Source: Gordonibacter pamelaeae
Lineage (GTDB): Bacteria > Actinomycetota > Coriobacteriia > Coriobacteriales > Eggerthellaceae
Length of the DNA: 64,000 nucleotides
Assembly: GCF_042665095.1 (NCBI RefSeq)
Contig: NZ_JBHTBV010000001.1
Strand: one strand, 5' to 3'
Shown: positions 24,244 through 33,479 of the stretch, piece by piece
Position numbering within the stretch: the first letter of the stretch is position 1
How the letters are laid out: each line of letters starts with the position of its first letter
Made by a program: the position numbers and the translations under genes
Notes under the pieces: model-generated
The model's database searches: none
What the model saw: the letters and a program-made list of their open reading frames with translations, nothing else
What the model was told of the DNA's origin: nothing

Positions 24244-24924
24244 CTACCGCTTCGCGCCGTACTGCTCGTAATAGGCGTCGAGCGCGGCCTTCACCTTGTC
24301 GTCGATGACCACGCGGCCTTGGCACTCGCGGTTCAGCAGGTGCTCCGTGACCTCGCCCATGTCCACGATGGATGCGGTGGGGAAGCCGTAGCGCTCGCGC
24401 ACCTCGTCGAGCGCGCAGATCTCGCCGCCTTTGCCCACCTCCAGGCGGTTGAGCGACACCATGAGGCCCACCACCTCCACGTTCGCCTGCTGCATGAGGA
24501 TGGGATGCGTCTCCTCGATGGACTTGCCCGACGTGGTCACGTCCTCCACAATGACCACGCGGTCGCCGTCGCGCAGCGCCGAGCCCAGCAGGATGCCGGT
24601 GTCGCCGTGGTCCTTGACCTCCTTGCGGTTCGAGCAGTAGCGCGCCTCCTTGCCGTAGAGTTCCGAGAGCGCCATCGTGGTGATGACGGACAGTGGGATG
24701 CCCTTGTACGCCGGGCCGAACACCACGTCGAAGTCCAGGCCGAACTCGTCGTGGATGGCGCGCGCGTAGAACTGGCCCAGGCGGTGCAGCTGCGAACCCG
24801 TCACATAGGCGCCCGCGTTCATGAAGAAGGGGGACTTCCGGCCGCTTTTCAGCGTGAAGTCGCCGAACTTGAGCACGTCGCTCTCTACCATGAACTCGAT
24901 GAACTCCTGCTTGTAGGCCTCCAT
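24244..24924 (-). CDS. pyrE: Orotate phosphoribosyltransferase
   Basis: 226 aa. Converts orotate and PRPP to OMP in pyrimidine synthesis. It contains the start FIEFMVESDVLKFGDFTLKSGRKSPFFMN, split by family residues SGR-SP for orotate binding, VVFGPAYKGIPL, and the PRPP-binding motif VVIVEDVTTSGKS. No other pyrimidine genes are adjacent. The ATG at 24924 is preceded on the minus strand by GGAAGGGAG. Confidence 0.93.
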   Translation of the reverse strand: MEAYKQEFIEFMVESDVLKFGDFTLKSGRKSPFFMNAGAYVTGSQLHRLGQFYARAIHDEFGLDFDVVFGPAYKGIPLSVITTMALSELYGKEARYCSNRKEVKDHGDTGILLGSALRDGDRVVIVEDVTTSGKSIEETHPILMQQANVEVVGLMVSLNRLEVGKGGEICALDEVRERYGFPTASIVDMGEVTEHLLNRECQGRVVIDDKVKAALDAYYEQYGAKR

Positions 24925-25054
24925 GGGCGCTCCCTTCCTCCCGCGCGGCCCTGCGGCGTGCGCGTAATCCGTTGTGAGACCATGATACTAGAATGCGGTT
25001 GCCGGCGCCTCTTCGCTGTGCCTTCTTATTCGCGAAAAACTACAATAAGGGTTA

Positions 25055-25083
25055 TTGACAACTATTAGATTATGTCATATATT
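25055..25083 (+). promoter_or_regulatory. Near-consensus plus-strand promoter with no obvious gene
   Basis: TTGACA (25055-25060), a 17-bp spacer and TATATT (25078-25083) form an excellent sigma-A promoter in an unusually AT-rich stretch. No plus-strand gene follows; a transcript would meet the hairpin at 25107-25146 and then run antisense to the end of the 25158-26189 gene. The minus-strand promoter of pyrE presumably lies in the same region. Confidence 0.55.
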
Positions 25084-25106
25084 AATCCCGGTCTGAAACA
25101 CAAAGA

Positions 25107-25146
25107 GAAACGCCCGGCATTCCGCCCCAACGGAACCGGGCGTTTC
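25107..25146 (-). terminator. Terminator of the 25158-26189 gene
   Basis: GAAACGCCCGG (25107-25117) pairs perfectly with CCGGGCGTTTC (25136-25146). On the minus strand it is followed by TTTCTCTTTG, so it ends transcription of the membrane protein gene; on the plus strand it could end a short RNA from the promoter at 25055. Confidence 0.75.
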
Positions 25147-25157
25147 TGCATTCGCCA

Positions 25158-26189
25158 TCAGCCGCGCAGGCAGAGCGCCTGCTTGAACGCGACGGGCTCG
25201 TCGGGGCTCACCTTGAGCGCGCGCACGGTGCGCCGCTTGCCGGTGATGCCGCGCACCTCGAGGGGCTCGGCCAGCTCGATCCAGACTGCCCGCCCTCCCA
25301 TGGCGGCCAGGTCGAGGCGCTCTTTACGCGGCACGGCCGGCTCGCACTCGCCAACCCACGCTATGAGGCCGAGGGGCACGCGCTCGCGGGCGAGCATGCC
25401 CCAGCGCGCCACGAGCTCGTCGTTGCCCACGAGCAGCGGGTTGAGCACGACGGCGCGCGCCTCGGCGACCATCCAGATGATCGCGTAGACCGACAGCGCC
25501 GTGAGGATGCACGCTGCGGGCAGGCTGAAGCGCGACATCATCAGGTGCACGGCGAACGCCTCGATGGCGACGAGGCCCAGCATGACACCGACGACGGCCA
25601 CGTAACCGCTCTGGCGGTGCGACGAGAAGGCGCGGCAGCCCTCCGGGACGTGCGGCGCACGCCGCCACGAGGCAACAGCGTAGTACCACATGGTCAGCTC
25701 GAGGCCCGCCATGCGGGCGGCGCGCTCGTTGCGCACGAGCGCGGAAAACGCGCCCGAGAACCAGTCGAGCGGGTTGTCCGTCGCGGCCTTGGCCGCGCGG
25801 AAGCCGCAGGCGAAGCGCCGGGCCTCGCGCACGGCGACGCCCGCCTCCACGACGAGGGCCGCGAGGCCCAGCAGCGGCACGATCGAAGGCTGTCCCGGCG
25901 CCGCGAACTGCAGCGACGCGAAACCTCCCAGCCAGATGACAGGCAGCACGAGCAGCGGCGAGAGCCGCGCGGGCCGCACTGCGAGCAGGTAGAACGCCGC
26001 GGGAACGCACACCATGAGGTCGAACGGCAGCGCGAAGTTGGGTACGAAGGGGAAGCCGGCGGCGGGCGCGGCGGCTAGGCAGGCGAGGTCGATGCCGTAC
26101 AGCGCGAGCACGGCGAAGAGCGCGAGGGCGATGCGCGAAGGCGCGAGGCGGGCTGGGGTCGCGGGGGTTCCGGCGGGCGCAGGGGTCAT
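25158..26189 (-). CDS. Polytopic membrane protein of unknown function
   Basis: 343 aa. About six hydrophobic segments (roughly residues 20-40, 52-70, 78-92, 103-118, 197-218, 222-243) are followed by a soluble C-terminal domain of about 95 residues with many Arg and Glu. I do not recognise the family. It runs in the same direction as the 26226 gene (37 bp gap), which is also an unknown membrane protein, so the two may form an operon. ATG 26189 was taken; ribosome-binding site GAGGCC is weak. Confidence 0.7.
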   Translation of the reverse strand: MTPAPAGTPATPARLAPSRIALALFAVLALYGIDLACLAAAPAAGFPFVPNFALPFDLMVCVPAAFYLLAVRPARLSPLLVLPVIWLGGFASLQFAAPGQPSIVPLLGLAALVVEAGVAVREARRFACGFRAAKAATDNPLDWFSGAFSALVRNERAARMAGLELTMWYYAVASWRRAPHVPEGCRAFSSHRQSGYVAVVGVMLGLVAIEAFAVHLMMSRFSLPAACILTALSVYAIIWMVAEARAVVLNPLLVGNDELVARWGMLARERVPLGLIAWVGECEPAVPRKERLDLAAMGGRAVWIELAEPLEVRGITGKRRTVRALKVSPDEPVAFKQALCLRG

Positions 26190-26225
26190 GCGGGCCTCCT
26201 GACGTGGGCGTGGGGTTCAACGCTT

Positions 26226-27071
26226 CTAGGGTAAACCATGACGTTGGGTCGGAGTCAAAGGGGAATCGCCATCGGCGGGACGGGCGCTGACGAACACGTT
26301 GGTGCGGGGATAGTAGGCGAAGCGGACGACGCTGCCGGCTTCGGCGATCTGCCCGAGCGCCGCGCGATCCTGTTCCTTGATGGCCACGCGCACGGTTCGC
26401 CCTCTTCCGTCGGTGAAATCGATCACGAAGTCGGCGGCTCGCAGCGACGAGTAACGGCCCGTGGGACGCTGCTCGTCGAAATCGCTCAGCACGCATACCT
26501 GCTCGCGCGGGCCTTCGAGCGCGTCGGCGAGGGCGCTTGAGGTCTGCAGCGTGCCGAAAGCGCCGGCCGCAAATCCGAATGCGAGCATGAACAGGACGAT
26601 GCCGAGGGGTTTCGTCAGGTTGTACGAGCGGGGATGCCTTTTGCGATGCCTCCGGTAGAGCACGAGCGCGGCGATGCAGGCAATCATGACGAGGCCCGCC
26701 GCAATCGGCGCGCGATCGAGCGCGGTGAGCGCTCCGAGGGCGACGAGCGCCGCTCCAACGTAGCAGAAGAGGTTGAGCGCGACGACGCCGAGCTCCTTCG
26801 CCGCCGCGCGCAGCAGGGCTTCGGGGTTTTCCGCGCTACGCGTCGCCGCATGCCACGGGTCGCGCGCCACGAGCGGCACGAAGCACAGCACGCCGAGCCC
26901 CATGGCGAGGATCCCCGCGCTTCCGATTCCCCGGTCGAGCACGCCCTGATAGCCCACGGAAGGCGCGAACTCCCCGTACAGGAGCGCGGCGAACCCGCCG
27001 AACAGCGCGACGAGGCCGATGATGACGAGCGCTTTCCCGACCATCGTGAGATCGGGGCGCAAAAAGGACAT
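26226..27071 (-). CDS. Membrane protein with C-terminal soluble domain, unknown function
   Basis: 281 aa. Hydrophobic segments are visible at about residues 14-33, 50-68, 95-117, 122-138 and 153-172. The C-terminal half is extracellular or cytoplasmic and contains TGRYSSLRAADFVIDFTDGRGR and a small beta-rich stretch ending VRFAYYPRTNVFVSARP. I cannot name the family. The gene diverges from the immunity-type ABC ATPase at 27216; the 144-bp gap probably holds both promoters. Confidence 0.7.
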   Translation of the reverse strand: MSFLRPDLTMVGKALVIIGLVALFGGFAALLYGEFAPSVGYQGVLDRGIGSAGILAMGLGVLCFVPLVARDPWHAATRSAENPEALLRAAAKELGVVALNLFCYVGAALVALGALTALDRAPIAAGLVMIACIAALVLYRRHRKRHPRSYNLTKPLGIVLFMLAFGFAAGAFGTLQTSSALADALEGPREQVCVLSDFDEQRPTGRYSSLRAADFVIDFTDGRGRTVRVAIKEQDRAALGQIAEAGSVVRFAYYPRTNVFVSARPADGDSPLTPTQRHGLP

Positions 27072-27215
27072 GCGGGCTCCTTCCGGTTCCGTTTTCCTTC
27101 GATCCGTGAGAGTCCATTATAAGCCAGCGATCCGATCGAGCGGTTTCCCCTTCCCTTTAACGAATCTTTAGAAACGGGGCGCATCCTGTTCTCGAGCCGA
27201 GAGAAAGGAAACGAT

Positions 27216-27914
27216 ATGGCGTACATGTTGGAAACGGACGCGCTCACGAAGACGTTCAAAGGGCAGGCGGCGGTCGACAGGTGCTCGCTGCATGTGCCTG
27301 AGGGCACGGTGTACGGCCTCTTGGGGCCGAACGGCGCGGGAAAGTCGACGCTGCTCAAGATGGTGTGCGGCATGCTGCGCCCCACGTCGGGGAGCATCGC
27401 GTTCGCGGGGCGGCCGTGGACGCGCGACAGCTTGAACTCCATCGGGGCGCTCATCGAGACGCCGCCTCTGTACGAGAACCTCACCGCGCGCGAGAACCTG
27501 CGCGTGCGCACAACGCTTCTGGGCCTGCCCGAGAGCCGCATCGACGAGGCGCTCGCCATCGTCGACCTCGCGAACACGGGCTCCAAGCGGGCGGGGCAGT
27601 TCTCGCTCGGCATGAAGCAGCGGCTCGGCATCGCGCTCGCGCTCGTGGGGCATCCGCGGCTGCTCATCCTGGACGAGCCCACGAACGGCCTCGACCCGGT
27701 GGGCATCCAGGACCTGCGCGCGCTCATCCGGTCGTTCCCGAAGCGCGGCATCACCGTGGTGCTGTCGAGCCACATCTTGGGCGAGGTGGAGCACGTGGCC
27801 GACCTCGTGGGGATCATCGTGGGAGGGCGGCTGGCCTACGAGGCCCCGCTCGGCGACGAGACGAATCTGGAGCGTTTGTTCATGGACGTGTGCAGGGGAA
27901 AGGCGGTGGCGTGA
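27216..27914 (+). CDS. Lantibiotic-immunity/bacitracin-type ABC transporter ATP-binding protein
   Basis: 232 aa. Walker A GPNGAGKST, signature FSLGMKQRLGIA (the LGMKQR form is typical of lantibiotic-protection and bacitracin-export ATPases), Walker B LLILDEPTNGLDP, and H-loop VLSSHI. The E-loop region IETPPLYENLTARENL matches the LanF subfamily, where Glu replaces the Q-loop Gln. Forms one operon with two permeases and, downstream, a two-component system. Likely removes a peptide antimicrobial from the membrane (family knowledge). Confidence 0.88.
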   Translation: MAYMLETDALTKTFKGQAAVDRCSLHVPEGTVYGLLGPNGAGKSTLLKMVCGMLRPTSGSIAFAGRPWTRDSLNSIGALIETPPLYENLTARENLRVRTTLLGLPESRIDEALAIVDLANTGSKRAGQFSLGMKQRLGIALALVGHPRLLILDEPTNGLDPVGIQDLRALIRSFPKRGITVVLSSHILGEVEHVADLVGIIVGGRLAYEAPLGDETNLERLFMDVCRGKAVA

Positions 27915-28687
27915 TGGGAGCGCAGACAGGATCGTTCAAAACGGCGTTTCGCGCCGAGATGCTGAAAGGCAGGCGCGGGGGCGCGCGCAAGGTGGCGCTC
28001 GTCGCGCCGCTGCCGTTCTGCGCGCTGGGCGTGCTGTCGTCGGGCGTGCTTCAGGGCACGGGCGCCGTCGGGGGCATCGCGACGAGCATGTGGAACTACT
28101 GGATGGCGCTCATGCTTCCCATCGCCGTGGCGCTGATCTGCGCTTCGGTGGCGAACCTCGACGGCCGGCAGAAGCTGCGCCCGGTGCTCGGGCTGCCGCT
28201 GCCGCCGGCGCGCACGTGGTGGGCCAAGGTCGCCTGCGCGCTCGCGCTCGTGCTGGGCGCGAACCTCGTGATCCTCGCCGTCTCGACGGTGCTCACCGCG
28301 CTCGGGGCGTCGGGGCCGAGTTTCTTCGAGGGGCTGGCCGCAGCGCTCATCGCCACGGCGGGCTGCGCGTGGATGGTCCCCGCCTCGCTCGCGCTGACAC
28401 TTCGGCTCGGCACGCTCGCGGGCATCGCGATCCCGGCGCTCCTCCAGGTCGGCATGGCTATCGCGCTGTGGACGTCGGGCGCATGGTTCGCGTTCCCGCC
28501 GGCGACGACGCTCTGCGCGGTGGCGCCGTTTCTGGGCGTGGCCCCCTCGGGCGTGCCGCTCGAGGCGGGAGATCCGCTGGGCGTGTTCGGCGGAGACGCC
28601 GTGCTCGGCATCGCGGTGGCCCTCGCTCTGTTCGCCGCGCTGGCGATTCTCGGCGCGGCGTGGTTCTCGAAGCGCGAGGCCGCATGA
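27914..28687 (+). CDS. Lantibiotic-immunity ABC permease (MutE/EpiE-like)
   Basis: 257 aa with about six transmembrane segments and the start FKTAFRAEMLKGRRG, which corresponds to the K-x-K-R cytoplasmic N-terminus of LanE proteins. The ATG shares one base with the stop of the ATPase gene (TGATG). The next permease overlaps its end by ATGA. Confidence 0.82.
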   Translation: MGAQTGSFKTAFRAEMLKGRRGGARKVALVAPLPFCALGVLSSGVLQGTGAVGGIATSMWNYWMALMLPIAVALICASVANLDGRQKLRPVLGLPLPPARTWWAKVACALALVLGANLVILAVSTVLTALGASGPSFFEGLAAALIATAGCAWMVPASLALTLRLGTLAGIAIPALLQVGMAIALWTSGAWFAFPPATTLCAVAPFLGVAPSGVPLEAGDPLGVFGGDAVLGIAVALALFAALAILGAAWFSKREAA

Positions 28688-29544
28688 TGGCGGGCGGGAA
28701 GGAGCGCGACGGCGCTCTGCGGCGGCCGGACGTGCGGGTGACCTTCGCGCATGCGCTGCGCTCGGAGGCGGCCAGGCTGCGCCGCTCGCCGCTTCTGTGG
28801 CTGCATGCGGTGCTGGCGACGGCCCTCGGCGCGCTTGCGGGGGCGTACTTTGCGGTTACGCCGTGGGATTCGCTTCTGGGATCCGACGCGTTCTTCCAGC
28901 TGCTCGGCGCGGGCGCGCCGCTGCTCGCGGGCATCTCGTGCGGGCTGGCGGCCGATGCGGAGCAGCGCGCGGGCGACGGGGCCAACCTGTTCGGCGTCTC
29001 GTCGCGCCGCAGCGCGCTCGCCGCGAAGGTCGCGGCGCTGCTGGCGCTGGGGCTCGCGGCGGCCGCGTGGGCCGCGACGCTGTTCTGCGGGGCGCTCGCG
29101 TTGGCGGGCCGCCCCGTGCCGGAGCTTCCGGCGGTGGCGCTGGCCGTGCTGGGCATCGTGGCGGGCAGCGCGTGCTTGTACGCGATCTTCCTGCTCGTGG
29201 CGCTGAAATGGGGGCGCAACGCCTCCATCGGCTTGGGTGCGCTCGGGTTCGTCGGGGCGATGGCCCTTATGGGAGGGTTGGCGAATGGCCTGGTGACGGG
29301 CACGTTCGCCGGCGCGCTGGGCGCGCGCATGGCCATGGCCGTGCCGTTCGCCTGGCCGTCGCGCCTGGCGTCGCTGCCGCTCGAGGCGTCCATCGCCGCG
29401 GGGCTGGGCGCCGACGCGCAGGCCCAGGAGCTCGTTTCGGCGTGGGCCGCGGTGGGGCTCGCGTGCCTCGTCGCGACGGCCGTGGTGGTTGCCGTCGTGC
29501 TGGCCTGCGCGAACCGCTTCGAAGGCCGGCGCGGCGGGGAATGA
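28684..29544 (+). CDS. Lantibiotic-immunity ABC permease (MutG/EpiG-like)
   Basis: 286 aa, six predicted membrane helices, start FAHALRSEAARLRRSPLLWLH. Comes directly after the EpiE-like gene (ATGA overlap) and is of similar size, giving the usual F-E-G order of lantibiotic-immunity exporters. No lantibiotic structural, modification or protease gene is visible in the window, so this looks like an orphan resistance module. Confidence 0.82.
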   Translation: MMAGGKERDGALRRPDVRVTFAHALRSEAARLRRSPLLWLHAVLATALGALAGAYFAVTPWDSLLGSDAFFQLLGAGAPLLAGISCGLAADAEQRAGDGANLFGVSSRRSALAAKVAALLALGLAAAAWAATLFCGALALAGRPVPELPAVALAVLGIVAGSACLYAIFLLVALKWGRNASIGLGALGFVGAMALMGGLANGLVTGTFAGALGARMAMAVPFAWPSRLASLPLEASIAAGLGADAQAQELVSAWAAVGLACLVATAVVVAVVLACANRFEGRRGGE

Positions 29545-29667
29545 GGCGTTATTCCCGTCCACTGCGTCTCACGCGGGCGCAGGAGGCGGGGTTGTCGCCT
29601 AGGCGGCGAAGGGACGGGGTTGCGGCCCCGTGCTACACTCGACGGATGGAAGGAAAGGAGTTCGCGG

Positions 29668-30330
29668 ATGGCGCGGATACTGGCGGTAGACGACGAGCCG
29701 GCCATCAGGAGCCTGCTCGAGCGCACCCTGGCCAAGGACGGCCACGACGTGCGCTGCGCGGCGTGCGCCGAGGAGGCGCTCGCGGCGCGCCCCGAGCGCT
29801 ACGACCTCGTGCTGCTCGACGTGATGATGCCCGGCATGGACGGGTTCGAGCTGTGCGGGCGCATCCGCACGCTCACCGACGCGCCCATCGTGTTCCTCAC
29901 GGCCAAGGCCGCGGAGGAAGACGCCGTGTTCGGCTTGGGCATGGGCGGGGACGATTACGTGCGCAAGCCCTTCGGCGCGGCCGAGCTGCGCGCGAAGGTG
30001 GCCGCGCACCTGCGGCGCGAACGGCGCGAACGGGTGCACGCGCTCGCGTTCGGCGACGTGCGGCTGGACCTGGCGGCGCGGGAGCTGTACGTGGGCGAGG
30101 CGCGGGTGCCGCTCACGAAGACCGAGTTCGACGTATGCGAGTTTCTTGCCCGCCATCCCGGCCAGGTGTTCTCGCGCGACCAGATCGTCGAGGGCGTGTT
30201 CGGCTGGGATGCGGAAAGCGACGCGGCCACGATCTCGGTGCATGTGAGCAACGCGCGTGCGAAGCTCAAGGCGGCTGGCGCGGAGCCCGTGCAGACCGTG
30301 TGGGGGGTGGGGTACAGATGGACGGCGTGA
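29668..30330 (+). CDS. OmpR-family response regulator
   Basis: 220 aa. Receiver: acidic pair in VDDEP, phospho-acceptor in LLDVMMPGMDGFE (Asp near 51), FLTAK, and the Lys in YVRKPFG. The DNA-binding winged helix is near ARVPLTKTEFDVCEFL and VSNARAKLKAAG. ATG 29668 (AAGGAG upstream) is favoured over an in-frame ATG at 29620. The gene overlaps the kinase by 13 bases. It probably controls the preceding immunity exporter. Confidence 0.92.
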   Translation: MARILAVDDEPAIRSLLERTLAKDGHDVRCAACAEEALAARPERYDLVLLDVMMPGMDGFELCGRIRTLTDAPIVFLTAKAAEEDAVFGLGMGGDDYVRKPFGAAELRAKVAAHLRRERRERVHALAFGDVRLDLAARELYVGEARVPLTKTEFDVCEFLARHPGQVFSRDQIVEGVFGWDAESDAATISVHVSNARAKLKAAGAEPVQTVWGVGYRWTA

Positions 30331-31814
30331 GCGTGCGCGCAGAGGGCGGGCGCGGCCGCGTGCGGAAGCGCGGGCTGCCGCTCGGCCTGGTCATCCTGCG
30401 GTACTTCGCCTACGTGCTGGCCGCGGCGCTCGCGCTGGCGCTGGGCACGTACGTCGCGTTCGGGGTCCTCGTGGGGACGGGCGCGGTGTATCCGGCGAAC
30501 CACGGCGACACGGCGCTCGCGGAGACGTCGGCGCGCCTCGCGGAGCTCGGCTCGGACGACGTGGGGGCCATCGACGCCGCCGTGCCGTCGAGCTTCCGGT
30601 GGGCCGTGTTCTCGGCCGACGGCGCCTACGTGGCCGGCGACGCGCCCGAGCGGGCGCGGGAGACGCTGCGGGAAGCCGCCTTCGACGGGCTCGCCGTCGA
30701 GTACGGGGCGTTGAGCTCGACGCGCTACGACCCGGTGGAGCTGGCCGACGGGTCGGTGTGCGTGCTCACGTACGAGTACATGCCGCAGTTCACGTCGAAG
30801 GGGCTGCGCGACGCGCTGCCGAACCCGCAGAACCTGCTGCTGGGAGCGTTCGCCGTGCTGGCGGTGCTCGTGCTCGCGGGCATCGCCGCGCGGGCGGCGC
30901 GCGTGCTGTTGCGCAAGATGACGCCGCTGGCCGACGCCGCGCGCCGCATCGAGGAGCACGACCTCGACTTCGAGGTGGGAACGTCGGGCGTGCGCGAGAT
31001 CGACGACATGCTGGGCGCGATGGACGAGATGCGCGCCTCGCTCAAACGCTCGCTCGAGGCGCAATGGAGGGGCGAGCAGGCCCAGCGCGATCAGATCGCC
31101 GCGCTCGCGCACGACTTGAAGACGCCGCTCACCGTGGTGCGCGGCAACGTCGACTTGCTGGTGGAGGGCGAGCTGCCGGACGAGGCGCGCGCCTGCGCGG
31201 CCGACGCGGCCGAAGGGGCGCGCCGGTTGGATGCGTACCTGGCCGCGCTCATCGACGTCGCGACGGGCGACGCGGCGGCGTTCGCGCCGGCCGACCGCCC
31301 GCTCGGCCCCGCGCTCGCGCACCTGCGTGCGCAAACCGAGGCGCTCGCGTCCTGCGCCGGCGTGCAGGTTGCGTGGAGCGAGGGCTCGGGCCTGCCCGAG
31401 ACGCTGCGGATGGACGAGGCGCTCGTGGAGCGCGCCGTGATGAACGTGGCGGCGAACGCGGTGGAGCACGCGCCCGTCGGCTCGACGGTGGAGGTGCGCG
31501 TGCGGGCGGAGGCCGCGCCGGCCGACGGGGCTGGCGAGCGCGCGGGCGAGGGCGGCGGCATGCTCGCGGTGAGCGTGGCGGATGCGGGCCCCGGCTTCTC
31601 GCCCGAGGCGCTCCGCCGCGGATGCGAGCGCTTCTACCAGGGAGACCCCGCCCGCGCCGCGCACGGGCACCGCGGTCTGGGGCTGCACGTGGCCGCCGAG
31701 GCGGCCGAGCGCCACGGCGGATCGACGGAGCTGGCGAATCGCGAGAAGGCCGACGGCGGCGGAGCCTGCGTGACGCTGCGGTTCCCTCTATCCTCTCCCC
31801 ATGGCGCGGGGTAG
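30318..31814 (+). CDS. Sensor histidine kinase of the immunity-type module
   Basis: 498 aa. Two membrane segments (about 25-53 and 172-193) bracket an extracellular sensor domain of about 120 residues. HAMP-like linker, H-box ALAHDLKTPLTVVRGN, N-box NVAANAVEHAP, and G-boxes VADAGPGFSPE and GHRGLGLHVAAE follow. The extracellular domain is consistent with detecting an antimicrobial peptide (inference from NisK/SpaK-like context). Start ATG 30318 lies within the end of the response regulator gene. Confidence 0.9.
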   Translation: MDGVSVRAEGGRGRVRKRGLPLGLVILRYFAYVLAAALALALGTYVAFGVLVGTGAVYPANHGDTALAETSARLAELGSDDVGAIDAAVPSSFRWAVFSADGAYVAGDAPERARETLREAAFDGLAVEYGALSSTRYDPVELADGSVCVLTYEYMPQFTSKGLRDALPNPQNLLLGAFAVLAVLVLAGIAARAARVLLRKMTPLADAARRIEEHDLDFEVGTSGVREIDDMLGAMDEMRASLKRSLEAQWRGEQAQRDQIAALAHDLKTPLTVVRGNVDLLVEGELPDEARACAADAAEGARRLDAYLAALIDVATGDAAAFAPADRPLGPALAHLRAQTEALASCAGVQVAWSEGSGLPETLRMDEALVERAVMNVAANAVEHAPVGSTVEVRVRAEAAPADGAGERAGEGGGMLAVSVADAGPGFSPEALRRGCERFYQGDPARAAHGHRGLGLHVAAEAAERHGGSTELANREKADGGGACVTLRFPLSSPHGAG

Positions 31815-31937
31815 CGCTTGGGAGACGCGCTCCTTGCGCCGCGCCGAGCGCACGCCGCGTCCGTTCCGAACCGGCGCGGAACGCGCCCTGTCGTCCGCGT
31901 GCGTCGCTCCGTGCCAGGGGAATTCGCGTCCCCTTCC

Positions 31938-32531
31938 TCAAACGGCCTCGGGGTAGAAGCCGTCCTTGTGGAGCTTGAACCAGGCGTCGGGGTCGTCCTT
32001 CGCGCCCAGCTCGCGCAGCACCTCGCGGGCGAACTCCAGCGCGGCGCTGCCGTTCGCCGTGACGATGCCGTCGTCGGCCACCGCCTGCGCCTCCACGAAG
32101 CGCGCGGCCCCGCGGTAGTGCGGCGCGCACTGCTGCACGTACTCGAGCGTGTTGCCCGTGTGGGCGCACTCGTCGAGGAAGCCGTGCTCGGCCAAAAACG
32201 TTGCGGCGTTGCAGATCCCGCCGACGAGCGCTCCCTGGGCGCGGGCGCGGCGGACGAGGGGGACCACGGCGTCGATGCCGCTTGCGGGGTCGAGCCACGC
32301 GTTGCCGCCGATGAGCAGCAGGGCGGCGAATTCGCCGGGAGCGTCGTCCAGCGCGTAGTCGGGCGCCACGGCGATCCCGCCCATCGAACGCTTGGGCGCG
32401 CGGTCGGGCGCGACAGTCCTCACAGCGAAGGCGTCCGTCTGGTTGAGCTCTGCGCTCACGTACGAACCCTCCCAGTCGGCGAAGCCGTTGAACACGTAGA
32501 CGAGCACGGTTTTCTTCGATTGCTGTTGCAT
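31938..32531 (-). CDS. DJ-1/PfpI family protein
   Basis: 197 aa. The fold is recognised from VLVYVFNGFADWEGSY (with the conserved Glu21), ALLLIGGNAWLDP and the nucleophile elbow GGICNAATFLA (Cys107), then the His-like segment CAHTGNTLEYV. Members include glyoxalases, deglycases, isonitrile hydratases and transcription factors; this one has no DNA-binding domain. It follows the WYL-domain regulator by 60 bp in the same direction, which probably controls it. Confidence 0.87.
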   Translation of the reverse strand: MQQQSKKTVLVYVFNGFADWEGSYVSAELNQTDAFAVRTVAPDRAPKRSMGGIAVAPDYALDDAPGEFAALLLIGGNAWLDPASGIDAVVPLVRRARAQGALVGGICNAATFLAEHGFLDECAHTGNTLEYVQQCAPHYRGAARFVEAQAVADDGIVTANGSAALEFAREVLRELGAKDDPDAWFKLHKDGFYPEAV

Positions 32532-32591
32532 GGTCGGTCCTTTCGATAGGGTGCGAGCCCATGGTACGGGAGCAACCATGACAGCAGTATG

Positions 32592-33479
32592 TCATGGTTC
32601 TCGAAGATGTGCGAGATCGCCCAGGAATCCGGCGAGGCGCCTCACCCAGGCCTCGTCGTCGGTGCGGAACCGCGCGACGCCGACGGCTTCGTCCGCGCCT
32701 CGCTCGAGGAACCGCGCGTCGATGGTCTCGGCGAGGACGAACTCGTCGGCTGCGTCGTAGTCGAACTCCGCGAGGAAGGTGCCGGGCGCGTCCGCGTCGG
32801 GCGGCAGCAACAGCGGCGCGTCAGGGGCGGAAAGGGCGAGCGGCGGGGCCTCGCGCGCTTGGCACGTTTCTTCCAGCACGTCGAGGGCGGCGATGCGCTT
32901 GAGCTTGAACAGGCGAAACGCCTCTCGCTCGCGGCAGAAGGCGTGCAAATACCAGCTCGATTGCTTGTAGACGAGCCGCGCCGGCTCCACGACGCGCACG
33001 CTTCGCCCCGACCGCGCGACGTACTCGATGCGCGCGCAGCGGCGCTCGCGCACGGCGTCGAGCAGCATGGCGAGCTTCTCCTGCACGACGGCGTCGTCGA
33101 ACCACGAGGACAGGTCGAGTACGAGGGGGCCTCCCGCCGCGACCTGCGGGCCCACGTCGGCCCCGGGGACGAGCCGCGCGATGAGCTGCGTGACCGCCTG
33201 GTCGCCGTCGATGCTGCGCAACCCGTCGAGCGCGGCGTACAGCGCCGCCGCGTCGTGCGTGCTCAAGAGGTCGCGGCGCACCTTGAATCCCTCGACGACG
33301 CCCACACCGCCGCCCGCGCCCGGGAACGTGACGAGGGGCACGCCGGCCCGTCCCAGCGCGTCGAGATCGCGCGCGATCGTGCGCGTCGACACCTCGAACC
33401 GCTCGGCCAGCGCCCCGATGGTCGTGCGCTGCGCGTCCGCCAGCACGCACATGATCCCGATGAGCCGCTCCATCCGCAT
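32592..33479 (-). CDS. HTH-WYL domain transcriptional regulator (YafY type)
   Basis: 295 aa. The N-terminal HTH is ERLIGIMCVLADAQRTTIGALAERFEVSTRTIARDLDALG in outline (residues 3-42, an HTH_11 fold). The WYL ligand-sensing domain (about residues 130-220) contains SSWYLHAFCRER and FKLKRI. WYL proteins sense oligonucleotides or other small ligands. The start is one of two ATGs, at 33479 and 33473, with GGGGGA upstream. Co-directional with the DJ-1 gene. Confidence 0.9.
   Translation of the reverse strand: MRMERLIGIMCVLADAQRTTIGALAERFEVSTRTIARDLDALGRAGVPLVTFPGAGGGVGVVEGFKVRRDLLSTHDAAALYAALDGLRSIDGDQAVTQLIARLVPGADVGPQVAAGGPLVLDLSSWFDDAVVQEKLAMLLDAVRERRCARIEYVARSGRSVRVVEPARLVYKQSSWYLHAFCREREAFRLFKLKRIAALDVLEETCQAREAPPLALSAPDAPLLLPPDADAPGTFLAEFDYDAADEFVLAETIDARFLERGADEAVGVARFRTDDEAWVRRLAGFLGDLAHLREP

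Noticed and set aside
27216..31814. A lantibiotic biosynthesis cluster
   Set aside because: No precursor peptide, LanB/LanC/LanM-like enzyme or protease is present around the immunity-type genes.
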